A stretch of DNA of 64,000 nt from PALSA-350 sp963794165 (GTDB lineage Bacteria > Acidobacteriota > Terriglobia > Terriglobales > Acidobacteriaceae), in NCBI GenBank assembly GCA_963794165.1, contig CAWCCT010000006.1, forward strand, positions 372,001 to 436,000, written 5' to 3'. Of this stretch, positions 52,910-61,206 are shown in pieces. The notes under the pieces were generated by a model. The model had not been told where the DNA came from and did not search any database. It saw nothing but the letters and a program-made list of their open reading frames with translations. Within the stretch, counting starts at the first letter, position 1. The number at the start of each line of letters is the position of its first letter. A program made the translations under genes and the position numbers.

Positions 52910-53980
52910 ATGAAAGAAGAAAATCTTCTTCGCGTCGGAATACTGGGATGTGGACCGATCTCGCAATTCGCTCACCTGGAATCTGCGCAGAAGGCTCGCA
53001 ACGTTTCTCTGCGCGCGGTGTGTGATGCCGACGAGTCGTTGACACAACGCTTTGGCACCTTCTATGACGCAGAACGCATGTACCTCACATATGACGACAT
53101 GCTTGCGGACGAAAGCATTGATGCGGTGATCATTGCCATCTCGGATGCATTTCACGTACCGGCTGCGATCAAGGCTCTGGCTGCGGGAAAACACGTCCTT
53201 TGCGAAAAACCAATCGGTACTGGCATTGCGGAAGTTGAGGAGCTCGCGCGAAAGGTTTCTGAAACCGGGCTTGTTCTGCAGGTTGGACACATGCTCCGCT
53301 TCGACCCGGGCATTGAAGCCACACACGCGTTCATCCAGGATGAGATCGGTGCGCTGCTGGCATTGAAAGCCTGGTATTGCGATTCAACCCATCGCTATGT
53401 CATGACCGATGCTGTGCAACCCATGCCGCGACTGGGTAGCCGGTCTCTGAAGCCGGCAGGGGATCCCAAGGTGGATAAGGCGCGGTATTACATGCTTGCC
53501 CATGGCTGCCACCTGTTAGATCTTGCTCGGCACTTCAGTGGTCCCATCAGGGGAGTGCGTGCCCGTCTGTCCGAAAAGTTCGGCGCCTACTGCTGGTTCA
53601 TTGAGACCGACTTTGAGAATGGAACTCTTGGTCACCTCGACCTTACTATTGCGGTTCGTATGGATTGGCACGAAGGATTTCAGATCTACGGCGAGCACGG
53701 GAGTGTGGTGGGGAAGATCTTTAATCCCTGGTACTACAAATCGAGTGAAGTGGAGCTGTTTAGCGAGAAGGACGCCACGTATCGCCGTGTCCTGGGGGCT
53801 GATGGCCACTTCTATCGCCGCCAGCTCGAGGGATTTGCAGATGTGATCCTCAACCATCGAGCGATGCAGGGGGCGTCTGTCGAAGACGGCTTGGCTTCGG
53901 TTCGTGGCATGGTCGCTATCGAGCAGTCGGTGCGTTCCGGCAACCGCGTCTTGCTGGCCGATGCCTCCGGAGACGTATAG
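52910..53980 (+). CDS. Gfo/Idh/MocA family NAD(P)-dependent sugar dehydrogenase/oxidoreductase
   Basis: 356 residues from ATG 52910 (GTG 52898 also possible; GAGGAG precedes). Rossmann motif VGILGCGPISQFAH near the N-terminus, then the family signature CEKPIG with the catalytic-type Lys (about 96-101), and a C-terminal substrate domain with HLLDLARHFSG. It likely oxidises a sugar or cyclitol in the cytoplasm. First gene of a four-gene operon: the next ATG directly follows its stop codon, and the last two junctions overlap by 4 nt. Confidence 0.93.
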   Translation: MKEENLLRVGILGCGPISQFAHLESAQKARNVSLRAVCDADESLTQRFGTFYDAERMYLTYDDMLADESIDAVIIAISDAFHVPAAIKALAAGKHVLCEKPIGTGIAEVEELARKVSETGLVLQVGHMLRFDPGIEATHAFIQDEIGALLALKAWYCDSTHRYVMTDAVQPMPRLGSRSLKPAGDPKVDKARYYMLAHGCHLLDLARHFSGPIRGVRARLSEKFGAYCWFIETDFENGTLGHLDLTIAVRMDWHEGFQIYGEHGSVVGKIFNPWYYKSSEVELFSEKDATYRRVLGADGHFYRRQLEGFADVILNHRAMQGASVEDGLASVRGMVAIEQSVRSGNRVLLADASGDV

Positions 53981-54808
53981 ATGTACCCCGCCATCTTCAG
54001 CAAGACCTACTCGCGCGCCAATGCCGTTGAGGTTCTCGACGCCGCAGCCGGAGACGGTTTCGCCGGAGTGCAGTTCAATCTTGCCTCGGCACACATCGCA
54101 AGTCTGCCGGACTATCTTCCGCCAGGCGTTGCAGAGGAGATCGGTGAGCACACGAGAAGCAAAGAGATACGCATTGCTGCTCTCTCCGGAACCTACAACA
54201 TGGCGCATCTCGATCCCGCGGTACGGATTGCTTCGCGCTCCGGATTCCTGAATGTCGTCGAGGCGGCACGACGCATGAGTGCTCCCGTGGTTACGCTCTG
54301 CACTGGCTCTCGCGATCCGGACATGTGGAAGTATCACCCTGCGAACAGCAGTGAATCGGCCTGGCGCGACCTTCGGGAAGAACTCGACTACGCATTAGCT
54401 GCAGCAGCAGCTGCCGATATCAAGCTGGGCGTTGAGCCTGAGCCAGGAAACGTAGTTCGTGACGCAAAGACGGCGCGCAGGCTGCTGGACGAGGTTCGTT
54501 CTCCGCGCCTCGGCATTGTTCTGGATGCGGCAAATCTTCTCTCCGCCGAAACCCTGTCCTTGCAGGACAGCCTGATCAGGGCAGCAACGGAATTGCTGGG
54601 AAACGAGATCCTGCTTGCTCATGCCAAGGACATAAACGCCGCCGGCCAGGTCGTTGCGGCCGGCGAGGGGGCTGTACACTTGCACGAATTTGTTGCCGCT
54701 CTCCGCACGGCCGGGTTTGACGGAGCACTTGTCGGACACGGCTTCGGTCCTGAAAAAGCAAAGGGGGTTGCGAAGGTGTTGGTTGAATTATTAGAGACAA
54801 CCATATGA
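53981..54808 (+). CDS. Sugar phosphate isomerase/epimerase-like TIM-barrel protein
   Basis: 275 residues beginning directly after the dehydrogenase stop. Xylose-isomerase-like AP-endonuclease-2 fold features: GFAGVQFNLAS, APVVTLCTGSRDPDMW, GVEPEPGNVV (metal-binding Glu), GIVLDAANL (metal-binding Asp), LLAHAKDIN (His/Asp) and GALVGHGFG. These match the divalent-metal site of the family. Substrate is probably the product of the neighbouring dehydrogenase. It overlaps the next gene by 4 nt (ATGA). Confidence 0.9.
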   Translation: MYPAIFSKTYSRANAVEVLDAAAGDGFAGVQFNLASAHIASLPDYLPPGVAEEIGEHTRSKEIRIAALSGTYNMAHLDPAVRIASRSGFLNVVEAARRMSAPVVTLCTGSRDPDMWKYHPANSSESAWRDLREELDYALAAAAAADIKLGVEPEPGNVVRDAKTARRLLDEVRSPRLGIVLDAANLLSAETLSLQDSLIRAATELLGNEILLAHAKDINAAGQVVAAGEGAVHLHEFVAALRTAGFDGALVGHGFGPEKAKGVAKVLVELLETTI

Positions 54809-55620
54809 GCACAAAAAGCTTTGTCACAGGTGATGGTTGCCGTCTCGCTTACGAAACGGCAGGCGAAGGTTCGCCTGTCTTATGGCAGCATGGTTTAGGG
54901 GCAGACAGCAAACAACCCGCAGAGGTGTTCCCGTCCATTGCCGTCGTGCGTCGTATCACTTTGGAATGCCGTGGTCACGGTGATTCTTCTCTTTGCGATC
55001 CCGAGCGGCTCTCGATTGCCTGCTTTGCTGAGGATGCTCTGGCGCTGCTCGATCATCTCCATATAGCGAAAGCAGTCGTCGGGGGAATCTCGTTAGGGGC
55101 GGCGATAGCGCTTCGATTGGCTGCTTTTCATCCAGACAGGGTCGCGGGGCTGATCCTGGCGCGACCTGCGTGGGTGAGTGGACCAAGCTTAGAAACGATG
55201 GCGCCCTATCTTGAAGTGGCTACGCTGTTACGAGACTTTGGCGCTGAACAGGGGGCGCAGCGATTTCGTCAATCGCCACTGTTGCACAGGGTGGAGGCTG
55301 TTTCTCCAGACAACGCTCAGTCGCTCGAGTCTTTCTTCACCCGTCCTGATCCCAAAGGCACAGTTTTGTTGCTTTCGAAGATCGCGCGGGATTCTCCTGA
55401 TATTGGCGGCGCCTTCGACCGCGTCGTGGTGCCTACTCTCATCATCGCCAACGATCAGGACTTCGTTCATCCAGTCGCCTACGCGCGGGAGCTTCAGGCA
55501 GCGCTGCCCAACGCCGAGCTGGAGCTAATTACTTCGAAAACGATTGACCGGCAAGCCTACGTAGCGCAGTTCAGGGCGGCGCTCAGCGCGTTTCTTGACA
55601 AATTGGGCGCAGCGTCGTGA
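54805..55620 (+). CDS. Alpha/beta hydrolase fold protein, catalytic His not evident
   Basis: 271 residues. Oxyanion region VLWQHGLGADS, nucleophile elbow GGISLGAA (Ser about 95) and the acid strand LIIANDQDFVHP are in place. After the last strand (AELELITSKTIDRQAYV) the usual GxxH with the catalytic His is missing; only His in VHP lies near. It may therefore be a lactonase-like enzyme using another base, or inactive. Being coupled to the sugar isomerase and ROK kinase by 4-nt overlaps suggests hydrolysis of a sugar lactone made by the dehydrogenase; that is inference. Confidence 0.85.
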   Translation: MSTKSFVTGDGCRLAYETAGEGSPVLWQHGLGADSKQPAEVFPSIAVVRRITLECRGHGDSSLCDPERLSIACFAEDALALLDHLHIAKAVVGGISLGAAIALRLAAFHPDRVAGLILARPAWVSGPSLETMAPYLEVATLLRDFGAEQGAQRFRQSPLLHRVEAVSPDNAQSLESFFTRPDPKGTVLLLSKIARDSPDIGGAFDRVVVPTLIIANDQDFVHPVAYARELQAALPNAELELITSKTIDRQAYVAQFRAALSAFLDKLGAAS

Positions 55621-56504
55621 ACAACATCCTGGTGGTTGATATAGGCGGAACAAACATTAAGTTCGGTTTCTCGCGTGAGGGGATACCTCACAGCGAAGTG
55701 AGGTTGTTTCCGTCAGACGAACTGCGCCGCGATCCCGTCGTCAGCCTGGCCGCGATGACGAAGACGTTCCTTGCAGAGACGAAACTAGTTCCGAATGCGA
55801 TTGTGTCGACCGTTCCTGGTTTTGTGGATGTAGATGGAGACAGAGTCATCTTCGCTGCGAATCTTCCGCAGCTGAATAACCTTCGCCTTGCAAGCGAGTG
55901 GAGCAAGCTGATGGGAATACCCGTAGTCCTTGAGCGCGATGCTGTTCTTTCGCTCATCGGCGAGCACCTGGCGGGAGCAGCGCGCGGAGCGGATACGGTG
56001 TTGGGCGTTTTCTTCGGAACCGGGGTGGGGGCTGCGTTTCTTGAACGTGGCAGACCCTTTCGCGGCGCTGGCTGGGCTCTCGAAGTAGGTCATATGCCTT
56101 TTAAGGGGCAGAGAGCTAAGGCGGACTCCAGCCGCTCAGAATGCCTGGAAGCTTACGTCTCCGGAAAGGTGCTACAAACGATTGCCGACCTCCACCGCGC
56201 ACCGATCGAGAGTCTCTTCGCGATGAGGAGCCACCATCAAGCATTGGCACAGGATCTAGACGTTTTTCTGCACGATCAGGCTTCCGCTGTCGCTGTGGCT
56301 GTGGCGATGTTCTCGCCGCAGATGCTGCTGATCGGGGGCGGCATTTGTGAGATGAGCGGCTTTCCAAGAGACCAGCTCGCCGCTCTGATCGAGAATAGCT
56401 TTCCCTTTGCTCATACCGGTCGGGCGATGGACCTCCGCTGGGCGACACTTGGCTGGCGGAGTGTCCTGCATGGCGCACCCCATGCAGTCAAAGAACGAAA
56501 ATAA
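55617..56504 (+). CDS. ROK family sugar kinase
   Basis: 295 residues from GTG 55617, overlapping the hydrolase stop. Phosphate loop VVDIGGTNIKFGF (about 6-18), AIVSTVPGFVD, active-site ERDAVLSLIGEH (Asp at about 104), GVFFGTGVGAAFL and EVGHMPF. The usual ROK zinc cluster CxCGxxGC is reduced to a single Cys (SECLEAYVSG), so no zinc site. It should phosphorylate a sugar, allose- or glucose-like. Last gene of the operon; an imperfect GC hairpin near 56578-56605 (CCCCT...AGGGG) may terminate it. Confidence 0.9.
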   Translation: MNNILVVDIGGTNIKFGFSREGIPHSEVRLFPSDELRRDPVVSLAAMTKTFLAETKLVPNAIVSTVPGFVDVDGDRVIFAANLPQLNNLRLASEWSKLMGIPVVLERDAVLSLIGEHLAGAARGADTVLGVFFGTGVGAAFLERGRPFRGAGWALEVGHMPFKGQRAKADSSRSECLEAYVSGKVLQTIADLHRAPIESLFAMRSHHQALAQDLDVFLHDQASAVAVAVAMFSPQMLLIGGGICEMSGFPRDQLAALIENSFPFAHTGRAMDLRWATLGWRSVLHGAPHAVKERK

Positions 56505-56715
56505 ACCCACTTTGCCTAGTAAGGAAATCCACTCCGACTGGATCTAATAAGACAAATACCTATAAATCGCTTTTCATTCCCCTGAGCGCGTTAGGGGGGC
56601 GGGAATTTTAGAAAATTTGATCATCTTGATAAAACAAAGGACTTAGCCACTGCTTTCATGGAAACGCCGGAACCTGACACAATGGGTGGCTTGGGGCCAA
56701 GTGAGAAGCAGGGAC

Positions 56716-59274
56716 ATGTCGAAGTGGAACCTAGCTGTAGCCGCGCTGTGGGCCATGGTCATCACCAGCGTTTTCTTCCTGCCGCCGGCGCGATCTCAGC
56801 AGGCCCAGTCCCAGCCGGAAGTCTACGTCGGCATGATCGTCACACGTAGCGCAGAGGACGCTCAGGCGGTCCTGAACCAACTCAAGGCAGGCATGGATTT
56901 TGGTGTGCTGGCCAAAGAGAAATCCATTGACCCGAGCTCGAATGACGGCGGGTATGTTGGACGCCAACTGACCCCGGCGCTGCGCGACGCCGTAAAGGAT
57001 TTGCACAGCGGACAATTTACAGGGATTGTCCGGGTGCCAAGCGGCTTTGCCGTCCTCACAGTCCTCCCGGCGGCTCCGAAAACCCAGGATCTGGACACAA
57101 AACAAATCCAGTCCCTCGCCAATGCGGCAGTTGTGCGCCAAACCATCAACGTCGACGGCATGTCAGAGGAAGATTCGGTTTTCGAGCAATATTCCAAACC
57201 GGTTGACTGGAAGCAAGACCTGCGGCAGCCATGCGCGATTCGTAAGGCGTCCCATCCCGCCGCAGTGGAGCGTATGGAACAAGTTCTCGCCGGCAAAGCG
57301 GCTCCCCTCGAATTGATGCGAGGCCATGTAGCCCTGGCCGAGTTACACGCGTTTGTCGGGGATATGGACAAATCGATCAAGGAGTGGCAGACCGCGTACC
57401 AAATCGCCCAATCCGATGTACCGGGCGCGATTCCGTATATGCAGGAAGCGCTCGGCGTTTCCTACCTGCATCTCTCCGAGATGGAGAACGGAGTCTATCG
57501 CCAGTCGGGCAGCATCGATATCTTCCCACCCTTGCATCCCGGCGCGCACTTCGACAAGCCTGAGAACTCCAGGCTTGCGATTCAGTATTTCCTGAGCTTT
57601 TTGCAAACGGCGCCAGAGGATCTCCAGGTGAGATGGCTGCTCAATCTGGCTTACTTGACGCTGGGCGAATATCCGGCGCAGGTTCCAGCGAAATACCTGG
57701 TGCCGATGAGCTATTTCGAATCGAAGGACAGCGTGGGCCGCTTCACTGATGTGGCTCGGGAGGCGGGCCTGAATGTTTTCTCGGCGGCCGGCGGCGCAGT
57801 CGTGGATGACTTCGAGAACAATGGATTGCTCGATGTAATCACATCGAGCTCGGACATGTGCGATCCCTTGCACTACTTCCATAACAACGGAGACGGCACC
57901 TTCACGGATCGAACCATGCAGGCGGGATTATCAGGCCAGCTGGGCGGACTTAACATCATCCAGGCTGATTACAACAACGATGGATGCATGGACCTGTTGG
58001 TGCTCCGCGCGGGCTGGGAGTTTCCAATTCGCAAGTCGCTGCTGCGCAACAACTGCGATGGCACATTTACCGACGTGACAGAGAAGAGTGGCCTCGGTGA
58101 AACGCCGGCTCCGACACAAACCGCGGCCTGGGCCGATGTAGACAACGACGGCTACCTCGACCTATTCATCGGTAACGAGAACGCTCCGAGTCAGTTATTT
58201 CGCAACAAGGGCGATGGAACGTTTGAAGATATTTCCCATGCGGCCGGAATCGATAAAACTGCGTTTACCAAGGGAGTCGTTGCGGCGGACTATGACAAGG
58301 ATGGATACGCAGATTTCTACGTGTCAAATTTCGAGGGCGCCAACTTTCTCTACCACAATAACCACGACCTCACGTTTACAGACGTGGCCAGGCAGGCAGG
58401 CGTGCAGGCACCGTACGTCAGCTTCGCAACGTGGTTCTTCGACTACGACAACGATGGCTGGCCGGACCTGTTCGTCACCAGCTACTACAACTTCACCGAC
58501 GATCAGGTTATTCGTAGTTACCTGCGACTTCCGGTTACAGCCGAGAGGCTCAAGCTCTATAGAAATCTGCACAATGGTACATTTCAGGACGTAACCGCAC
58601 AGGTAGGGCTGAATAAGGTATTCATGCCGATGGGGGCGAATTTTGGCGATGTAGACAACGATGGCTTTCTGGATATGTACCTGGGGATGGGCGCGCCGTC
58701 GTTCGCCACCATAATGCCTCATGTTTTGTTGAGGAATAACGACGGCAGATACTTCGTGGATATCACGGCTTCTTCCGGCACGGGCGAACTACACAAGGGA
58801 CACGGCATCGCATTTGCGGATCTGGAGCGGAATGGGCACGAAGACATCGTTGCCGAAATTGGCGGCGCCGTACCTGCGGATAAGCACACCATGCGGGTGT
58901 TCAGGAATCCGGGCAATGACAATGACTGGATCAATGTGCGCTTGATCGGCGTAAAAAGCAATCGCGCCGCAGTGGGCGCCGAGATCAAGGTGACCGTGGA
59001 AAACGACGGCGGTATTCGCCGATCTGTCTATCGAACGGTAGGGGACACGAGTTCGTTTGGGTCGAACCCGATGGAGCAGCACATCGGACTTGGTCATGGA
59101 GCCCGCATCCTCAGCCTTGATGTATGGTGGCCGGCGACGAATACCCGGCAGCAGTTTTCCCAGGTGGATAAAAACGAGTTCATTGCCATCAAGGAATTTG
59201 AGACGAGTTATACCAAGCTCGAGCGCCAGCCGTATCGCCTGGGTGGAACTGCCGCGGGTATTGCGGCGAGGTGA
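56716..59274 (+). CDS. Parvulin (PpiC)-CRTAC1 fusion protein, exported
   Basis: 852 residues from ATG 56716 (the frame is open to 56686). A signal peptide (LAVAALWAMVITSVFFLPPARS) is followed by a parvulin-type domain (about 35-130: AEDAQAVLNQLKAGMDFGVLAKEKSIDP, GGYVGRQLTPALRDAVKDLHSGQ). A helical, TPR-like middle (about 180-340) leads to FG-GAP/VCBS repeats (DYNNDGCMDLLVL, DVDNDGYLDLFIG, DYDKDGYADFYV, DYDNDGWPDLFV, DVDNDGFLDMYLG) and an ASPIC/UnbV end (NDWINVRLIGVKSNRAAVGAEI). Second CRTAC1 protein in the window; the SCO1-type gene starts 4 nt downstream. Confidence 0.9.
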   Translation: MSKWNLAVAALWAMVITSVFFLPPARSQQAQSQPEVYVGMIVTRSAEDAQAVLNQLKAGMDFGVLAKEKSIDPSSNDGGYVGRQLTPALRDAVKDLHSGQFTGIVRVPSGFAVLTVLPAAPKTQDLDTKQIQSLANAAVVRQTINVDGMSEEDSVFEQYSKPVDWKQDLRQPCAIRKASHPAAVERMEQVLAGKAAPLELMRGHVALAELHAFVGDMDKSIKEWQTAYQIAQSDVPGAIPYMQEALGVSYLHLSEMENGVYRQSGSIDIFPPLHPGAHFDKPENSRLAIQYFLSFLQTAPEDLQVRWLLNLAYLTLGEYPAQVPAKYLVPMSYFESKDSVGRFTDVAREAGLNVFSAAGGAVVDDFENNGLLDVITSSSDMCDPLHYFHNNGDGTFTDRTMQAGLSGQLGGLNIIQADYNNDGCMDLLVLRAGWEFPIRKSLLRNNCDGTFTDVTEKSGLGETPAPTQTAAWADVDNDGYLDLFIGNENAPSQLFRNKGDGTFEDISHAAGIDKTAFTKGVVAADYDKDGYADFYVSNFEGANFLYHNNHDLTFTDVARQAGVQAPYVSFATWFFDYDNDGWPDLFVTSYYNFTDDQVIRSYLRLPVTAERLKLYRNLHNGTFQDVTAQVGLNKVFMPMGANFGDVDNDGFLDMYLGMGAPSFATIMPHVLLRNNDGRYFVDITASSGTGELHKGHGIAFADLERNGHEDIVAEIGGAVPADKHTMRVFRNPGNDNDWINVRLIGVKSNRAAVGAEIKVTVENDGGIRRSVYRTVGDTSSFGSNPMEQHIGLGHGARILSLDVWWPATNTRQQFSQVDKNEFIAIKEFETSYTKLERQPYRLGGTAAGIAAR

Positions 59275-59278
59275 TGCG

Positions 59279-60154
59279 ATGAGAAAGCATGCGGTGATGC
59301 TGGCGTTGGCCGCTTTATTAGGCACGACCGCGTGGGGCGATCAGCAACATCCGGCCAGAGGGATTGTGATCGAGGTGGGAAAGGCACACCAATCCGTAGT
59401 CGTTTCGTGCGAGGCGATCCCCGGATACATGGAACCGATGGAAATGTCGTTCAAGGTGCGCGACTCTAGCATGCTGACAACCATCAAGCCGGGCATGACG
59501 ATTCACTTCACCATTGCTGATCGGAACCATGTGCTGTACGCGGAGGACATCCAGGCAACCACAGCGGCGAATCTTGAGTCGGAGCCGATGGAGGCCGGGG
59601 GATTAACCGCATTGCAGGCCGGGCTGAACCCGTCTTCTGTTGCAGAGGTCGTTGCGCAGGGGCAGCAGGTGCCAGATTTCGAGCTGACCGATCAGACTGG
59701 AAAAGAAATTCATCTTTCCGGTTTTTCGGGGAAGGTCGTGGTGCTCACGTTTGGCTATTCACGCTGCCCGAATCCGGATTATTGTTTGCGTCTCTCCAAC
59801 AACCTGGCCGCAGTAGAGAGCCGTTTCTCTTCTCGTGCGGGGCGAGATCTGATATTGCTGACGATCGCCATCGACCCGGAGCACGACCAAGGTGCGACCT
59901 TGGCTCAATACGCCGCTGTGTTCAATGCCGACCCTGCAGTTTGGCACTTCCTCACCGGGCCACTGCCAGAGGTGAAGCAAGTAGCGGGGATGTTTGGCAT
60001 GGATTTCTGGCGCAGGGATGGTTTGCTGACGCATTCGCTGCATACCGCGATCATCGATCGCACCGGAAAATTGGCGGCTAATCTCGAAGGAAATCAGTTC
60101 ACGGCTCAACAGTTGGGCGATCTGGTGCAAACCGTGATGAATCGCCCGCAGTGA
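59279..60154 (+). CDS. SCO1/SenC-type protein with N-terminal CusF-like copper-binding domain
   Basis: 291 residues; ATG 59279 has GAGGTG 6 nt upstream, 4 nt after the CRTAC1 stop. A signal peptide (AVMLALAALLGTTAWG) is followed by a small beta-barrel (about 25-95: ARGIVIEVGKAHQSVVV, GYMEPMEMSFKV) like CusF-type/DUF copper domains, then the thioredoxin-like SCO domain (about 130-285). The Cys pair is spaced CPNPDYC (CX5C instead of the usual CX3C), and the His of THSLHTAIID is present, so copper binding is plausible. It may metallate a cytochrome oxidase or serve the neighbouring exported protein. Confidence 0.9.
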   Translation: MRKHAVMLALAALLGTTAWGDQQHPARGIVIEVGKAHQSVVVSCEAIPGYMEPMEMSFKVRDSSMLTTIKPGMTIHFTIADRNHVLYAEDIQATTAANLESEPMEAGGLTALQAGLNPSSVAEVVAQGQQVPDFELTDQTGKEIHLSGFSGKVVVLTFGYSRCPNPDYCLRLSNNLAAVESRFSSRAGRDLILLTIAIDPEHDQGATLAQYAAVFNADPAVWHFLTGPLPEVKQVAGMFGMDFWRRDGLLTHSLHTAIIDRTGKLAANLEGNQFTAQQLGDLVQTVMNRPQ

Positions 60155-60167
60155 GACCCTTTCGTGG

Positions 60168-61088
60168 TCAGGGTTCAAGCACAATCTTGCCTTGCGTGTG
60201 ACGCTGCTCCAGATCTCGATAGGCATCGCGGACGTCGGCCAGGGGATAGACCTCGGCGATCGGGATCTCGAGGCGGCCAGCGGCGAGCATGCCGGCGAGT
60301 TTCGCGAGCACCTCGGCGCTCGCCGCTGCGTGGTTGCCGTCGGTCTTCACACCGTGCTTTTCCGCAGCGGCGAAGTCGATGATGGTATCGATCCGATCCG
60401 GAGTGACTCCCAACTTGAGAGCCAGCTCGACGTAGCCACTGCCGAAGGTGTCAATAAAGGCATCGACTTTCCCTCCGCTCGCAGCGCGGATCCGATCCTC
60501 AACCCCATCCCCATAGAGAACGGGAATTACGCCGTGATCGGTAAGCCACTTGCGGTTTGAGTCTCCGGCCAGGCCAATAACCTTTGCGCCCGCATTGCCG
60601 GCCAACTGGACGGCGATCGAGCCTACGCCCCCTGCGGCGCCGGAGACCACGACGATGTCACCCTCGCTTAGGGCGACAGCCTGGACGGCGGCGTAGGCCG
60701 TGGTTCCGGCCACGAATAGGGCTCCGGCTTGCTCCCACGAGACGTTTACCGGGCGCGGGATGAGGTTACCGGATTCAACAAGCACGAAATCAGCGTGGCT
60801 CGACCGGTCGTTGACGAATCCAATGACCTCATCACCCACGGCAACATTCCCCACCCCGGGGCCAACCTCCTCTACCACCCCGGCCAGATCACTGCCTTCG
60901 CCCGAAGGAAACGTCGCCGGGAACCGGTCGGCCATCAGTCCTTTCCGGATCGAGGCTTCACCGGGATTGATGCCGGCCGCTTTGACCCGGACCAGGACCT
61001 TTCCCGGACCCGGGACCGGCCGCGAGACTTCTACAACTTGCAGGACTTCCAGCCCGCCATAATGATCGAATCTCACCGCTCGCGGCAT
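60168..61088 (-). CDS. NADP-dependent medium-chain dehydrogenase/quinone oxidoreductase family protein
   Basis: 306 residues opening MPRAVRFDHYGGLEVLQVVEV, with the GroES-like domain (GINPGEASIRKG, FPSGEGSDLAGVVEEVGPGV) and the Rossmann motif VSGAAGGVGSIAVQLA (about 149-164). The Cys/His structural and catalytic zinc ligands are absent, as in zinc-free quinone reductases. GGGAG lies about 10 nt upstream of the ATG. It converges with the SCO gene (13 nt between stops) and diverges from the antiporter. Confidence 0.92.
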   Translation of the reverse strand: MPRAVRFDHYGGLEVLQVVEVSRPVPGPGKVLVRVKAAGINPGEASIRKGLMADRFPATFPSGEGSDLAGVVEEVGPGVGNVAVGDEVIGFVNDRSSHADFVLVESGNLIPRPVNVSWEQAGALFVAGTTAYAAVQAVALSEGDIVVVSGAAGGVGSIAVQLAGNAGAKVIGLAGDSNRKWLTDHGVIPVLYGDGVEDRIRAASGGKVDAFIDTFGSGYVELALKLGVTPDRIDTIIDFAAAEKHGVKTDGNHAAASAEVLAKLAGMLAAGRLEIPIAEVYPLADVRDAYRDLEQRHTQGKIVLEP

Positions 61089-61206
61089 ACAGCGTTTACT
61101 CCCTTTTTGTTGGTGGCTTGGGCCACCCGAATGGTTGCCGAAACCAAAACAGCATCGCTATTATCCACCCTTTGCATCGTAGCCTGAAACGGGGGGCTCA
61201 ACGCGA

